From the NCBI GenBank assembly GCA_947054185.1, contig CAMRVW010000097.1:1-8083 (forward strand): a DNA stretch of 8,083 nucleotides, given 5' to 3'. The stretch comes from an uncultured Rikenellaceae bacterium. Lineage in GTDB: Bacteria; Bacteroidota; Bacteroidia; Bacteroidales; Rikenellaceae. Within the stretch, counting starts at the first letter, position 1; the number at the start of each line of letters is the position of its first letter. This document shows, piece after piece, positions 6,479-8,083 of this stretch. The position numbers were made by a program, and so were the translations under genes. The notes beneath the pieces were generated by a model that was given only the letters and a program-made list of their open reading frames with translations, ran no database searches and was not told the origin of the DNA.

Positions 6479-7873
6479 TTAGTTTCTGTTTTTTGCAATC
6501 TGAGCCATCATGTCGGCTTCTGTTGCGAGAGTGTCGCCAATGTAAGCCTTCGCTCTCATGGCCACTATGCCGCGTCTTATAGGCTCAGACAATTCGAGCA
6601 CGAACATCAGGGTGTCGCCGGGCACAATCTTGTGCTTGAACCTCACGCCGTCTATCTTAAGGAAGTATGTCGAGTAATTTTCCGGGTCGGGCACCGTGCT
6701 CAGTGCGAGTATGCCTCCGCATTGTGCCATGGCCTCCACCACCAGCACACCGGGCATCACAGGCTCGTCGGGGAAGTGACCCACGAAGAAAGGCTCGTTC
6801 ATGGTCACGTTCTTTATGCCCACCACTGTATCTTCGGTAAGATGTATTATCTTGTCCACCAACAGGAACGGCGGACGGTGGGGCAGTGTGGCCTTTATTT
6901 TGTTGATGTCATACAACGGCTCTTTGTTGGGGTCGTATTTGTATTTGGGTTTGCCCGCATCGGCCTTCATCTGCTTGCGTACCATCTTGGCAAACTCGGT
7001 GTTGGCATGATGGCCGGGGCGCAACGCTATTATGCGACCCTCCAGACGGGCGCCTATCAGTGCCAGGTCGCCCAGCAGGTCGAGCATCTTGTGACGTGCT
7101 ATTTCGTTTTCGTGACGCAGGGGCTCGGTGTTGAGATAGCCCGTACCGTTCACCGGCACATCCTTGCGGCCGAATATCTCCGACAGTTTCTGCACCTCTT
7201 CGGCAGGTATGGGCTGCTCCACTATCACTATGGCGTTATCGAGGTCGCCGCCTTTGATAAGGTTGTGGTCTATAAGGGGTTTTATCTCATGCAGGAACAC
7301 AAATGTGCGACACGGCGCTATGTTGTTCTTGAACTCCGAGTCGCCGTTTGCAAACATTGCATACTGGCGACCGACCACCTTGGAGTTGAAGTCAACATTG
7401 ACATTGGCCGAAAACCTATCGTCGGGATAGATGTCTATCTCTATGCCGTCACCGTTGCTGTAACTTATGTGCTTGTCCGGACGGTAATATGCCCTTTCGG
7501 CATTCTGCTCTATCGTGCCGGCCTTTTCTATCTCTTCGGCATATATGATGGACGAACCGTCGAGGATGGGCACCTCGGGAGCGTTGACCTCAATCAAGGC
7601 GTTGTCTATGCCGCATCCCCAGAGGGCCGCCATGAGGTGCTCTATGGTCGATACCCGAGCCTCTCCCGAAGCTATTGTGGTGCCGCGTGATGTGTCGACC
7701 ACAAAATCGGCCAACGCCTTCACTTTGGGCGCGCCGTCGAGGTCCACGCGTGAGAATACGATGCCGTTATTTTCCTGAGCGGGCTTCACCGTCATTACTA
7801 TATCGACTCCTGTATGGAGGCCTTTACCCTTGAATACTATCTCTTTAGCAAGAGTTCTCTGTTGTTCTGCCAT
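6479..7873 (-). CDS. lpxC/fabZ: Bifunctional LpxC deacetylase / FabZ dehydratase
   Basis: The LpxC half removes the N-acetyl group from UDP-3-O-acyl-GlcNAc, the committed step of lipid A synthesis. The FabZ half dehydrates 3-hydroxyacyl-ACP in fatty acid elongation. The 464-residue protein shows LpxC features first: GKGLHTG at 16-22, STIEHL with zinc ligand H79, HKMLD with zinc ligands H261 and D265, and PGHH with the probable catalytic H288. A lysine-rich joint (about 296-318) leads to the hot-dog FabZ domain (about 320-460), with LPHRPPFLLVD at 330-340, GHFPDEPVMPG carrying catalytic H366, and VEAMAQ carrying E380. This fusion is characteristic of Bacteroidota. The frame is open further upstream to a GTG at 7909, but that codon abuts the promoter -7 box. 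The ATG at 7873 gives the family-like start MAEQQRTLAKE and is preferred. It is first in a unit with lpxA. Confidence 0.97.
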   Translation of the reverse strand: MAEQQRTLAKEIVFKGKGLHTGVDIVMTVKPAQENNGIVFSRVDLDGAPKVKALADFVVDTSRGTTIASGEARVSTIEHLMAALWGCGIDNALIEVNAPEVPILDGSSIIYAEEIEKAGTIEQNAERAYYRPDKHISYSNGDGIEIDIYPDDRFSANVNVDFNSKVVGRQYAMFANGDSEFKNNIAPCRTFVFLHEIKPLIDHNLIKGGDLDNAIVIVEQPIPAEEVQKLSEIFGRKDVPVNGTGYLNTEPLRHENEIARHKMLDLLGDLALIGARLEGRIIALRPGHHANTEFAKMVRKQMKADAGKPKYKYDPNKEPLYDINKIKATLPHRPPFLLVDKIIHLTEDTVVGIKNVTMNEPFFVGHFPDEPVMPGVLVVEAMAQCGGILALSTVPDPENYSTYFLKIDGVRFKHKIVPGDTLMFVLELSEPIRRGIVAMRAKAYIGDTLATEADMMAQIAKNRN

Positions 7874-7908
7874 GATTCTATGTGTAAGACTGTTTATACA
7901 AAACATCA

Positions 7909-7939
7909 CAAAGATAATAAAAATCTTTTTATCGGCAAA
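7909..7939 (-). promoter_or_regulatory. Promoter of lpxC/fabZ-lpxA
   Basis: On the minus strand, TTTG (7936-7939) and TATCTTTG (7909-7916) are exactly 19 bp apart, a full match to the Bacteroidota -33/-7 consensus. Transcription should begin near 7900-7905, leaving about 30 nt of leader before the ATG at 7873. This location also argues against translation starting at the upstream GTG at 7909. Confidence 0.8.
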
Positions 7940-7950
7940 ATAAACTGTAT

Positions 7951-7965
7951 TGCAACAACGTTGCA
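7951..7965. repeat. Short inverted repeat upstream of the lpxC promoter
   Basis: TGCAAC and GTTGCA arms (6 bp each) are separated by 3 bp, about 12 bp upstream of the -33 element. The position would suit a regulator binding site. As an RNA it lacks a following U-tract, so it is a weak candidate for the terminator of the upstream gene. No clear terminator for that gene was seen. Confidence 0.35.
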
Positions 7966-8035
7966 GCCGGGGCGAATATGTTATGAAACATACCGCCGCC
8001 CGACGTGCCGAATGAAAACGTATCTCTGCCTGAAA

Positions 8036-8083
8036 TTATAATCCCATGGCGCCCGCCACCGCATCGGCCACCTTTTCGCCGTC
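8036..8083 (-). CDS. C-terminal end of an unidentified protein (partial)
   Basis: A minus-strand frame enters from the right edge and ends at a TAA stop (8036-8038). It encodes 15 residues, DGEKVADAVAGAMGL. High-GC third positions and the amphipathic alanine-rich ending look like a genuine C-terminal helix, and the strand matches all neighbours. The tail vaguely recalls the GDG-x-A-x-x-I-x-x-A ending of UDP-GlcNAc 2-epimerases, but 15 residues cannot support a name. It does not resemble the end of LpxD, the gene often found before lpxC in Bacteroides. A 162-nt gap with its own promoter separates it from lpxC/fabZ. Confidence 0.5.
   Translation of the reverse strand, partial: DGEKVADAVAGAMGL

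Noticed and set aside
6320..7690. 456-codon open frame on the plus strand opposite lpxA/lpxC
   Set aside because: It is antisense to well-identified catalytic domains, with the same H/Y/V-rich composition and no family resemblance.

Overview
The window comes from a member of the Bacteroidota, most likely order Bacteroidales. Three things support this: a single gene fuses LpxC to FabZ, an arrangement typical of the phylum; two intergenic regions carry the phylum's own promoter type (TTTG, 19 bp, TAnnTTTG); and start codons are preceded by A-rich stretches rather than Shine-Dalgarno sequences. The family within the order cannot be fixed from the sequence alone.

Every convincing gene is on the minus strand, so the biology reads from high to low coordinates. 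(1) At the right edge is the last 15 codons of an unidentified gene (8083-8036). (2) A lipid A unit follows: a promoter at 7909-7939, lpxC/fabZ (7873-6479), lpxA (6442-5639), and a strong hairpin terminator directly after lpxA (5636-5606). (3) Next is a 625-bp gene-free spacer. It holds a degenerate array of roughly 15-bp units with two perfect 34-bp copies, then about 250 bp with no recognisable feature, then the promoter of the next operon. (4) A translation/transcription unit follows: promoter at 5077-5107, a 12-bp hairpin at the predicted 5' end of the mRNA, rimP (5013-4552), an unusual 312-nt U-poor spacer, nusA (4239-3001), a 116-nt spacer with two hairpins, infB (2884-89), and a terminator (48-13).

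The first unit makes the early lipid A precursor: LpxA acylates UDP-GlcNAc and LpxC then deacetylates the product, while the FabZ half works on hydroxyacyl-ACP in fatty acid synthesis. Coupling LpxC and FabZ in one polypeptide places two enzymes that draw on the same hydroxyacyl-ACP pool under one promoter. The second unit is the widely conserved rimP-nusA-infB cluster: 30S maturation, transcription elongation/termination control and translation initiation.

The coding content is ordinary housekeeping. The parts worth a second look are non-coding: the hairpin at the start of the rimP mRNA, the long U-poor rimP-nusA spacer, and the repeat array between the operons. I found no defence system, mobile element, CRISPR array, tRNA or rRNA.
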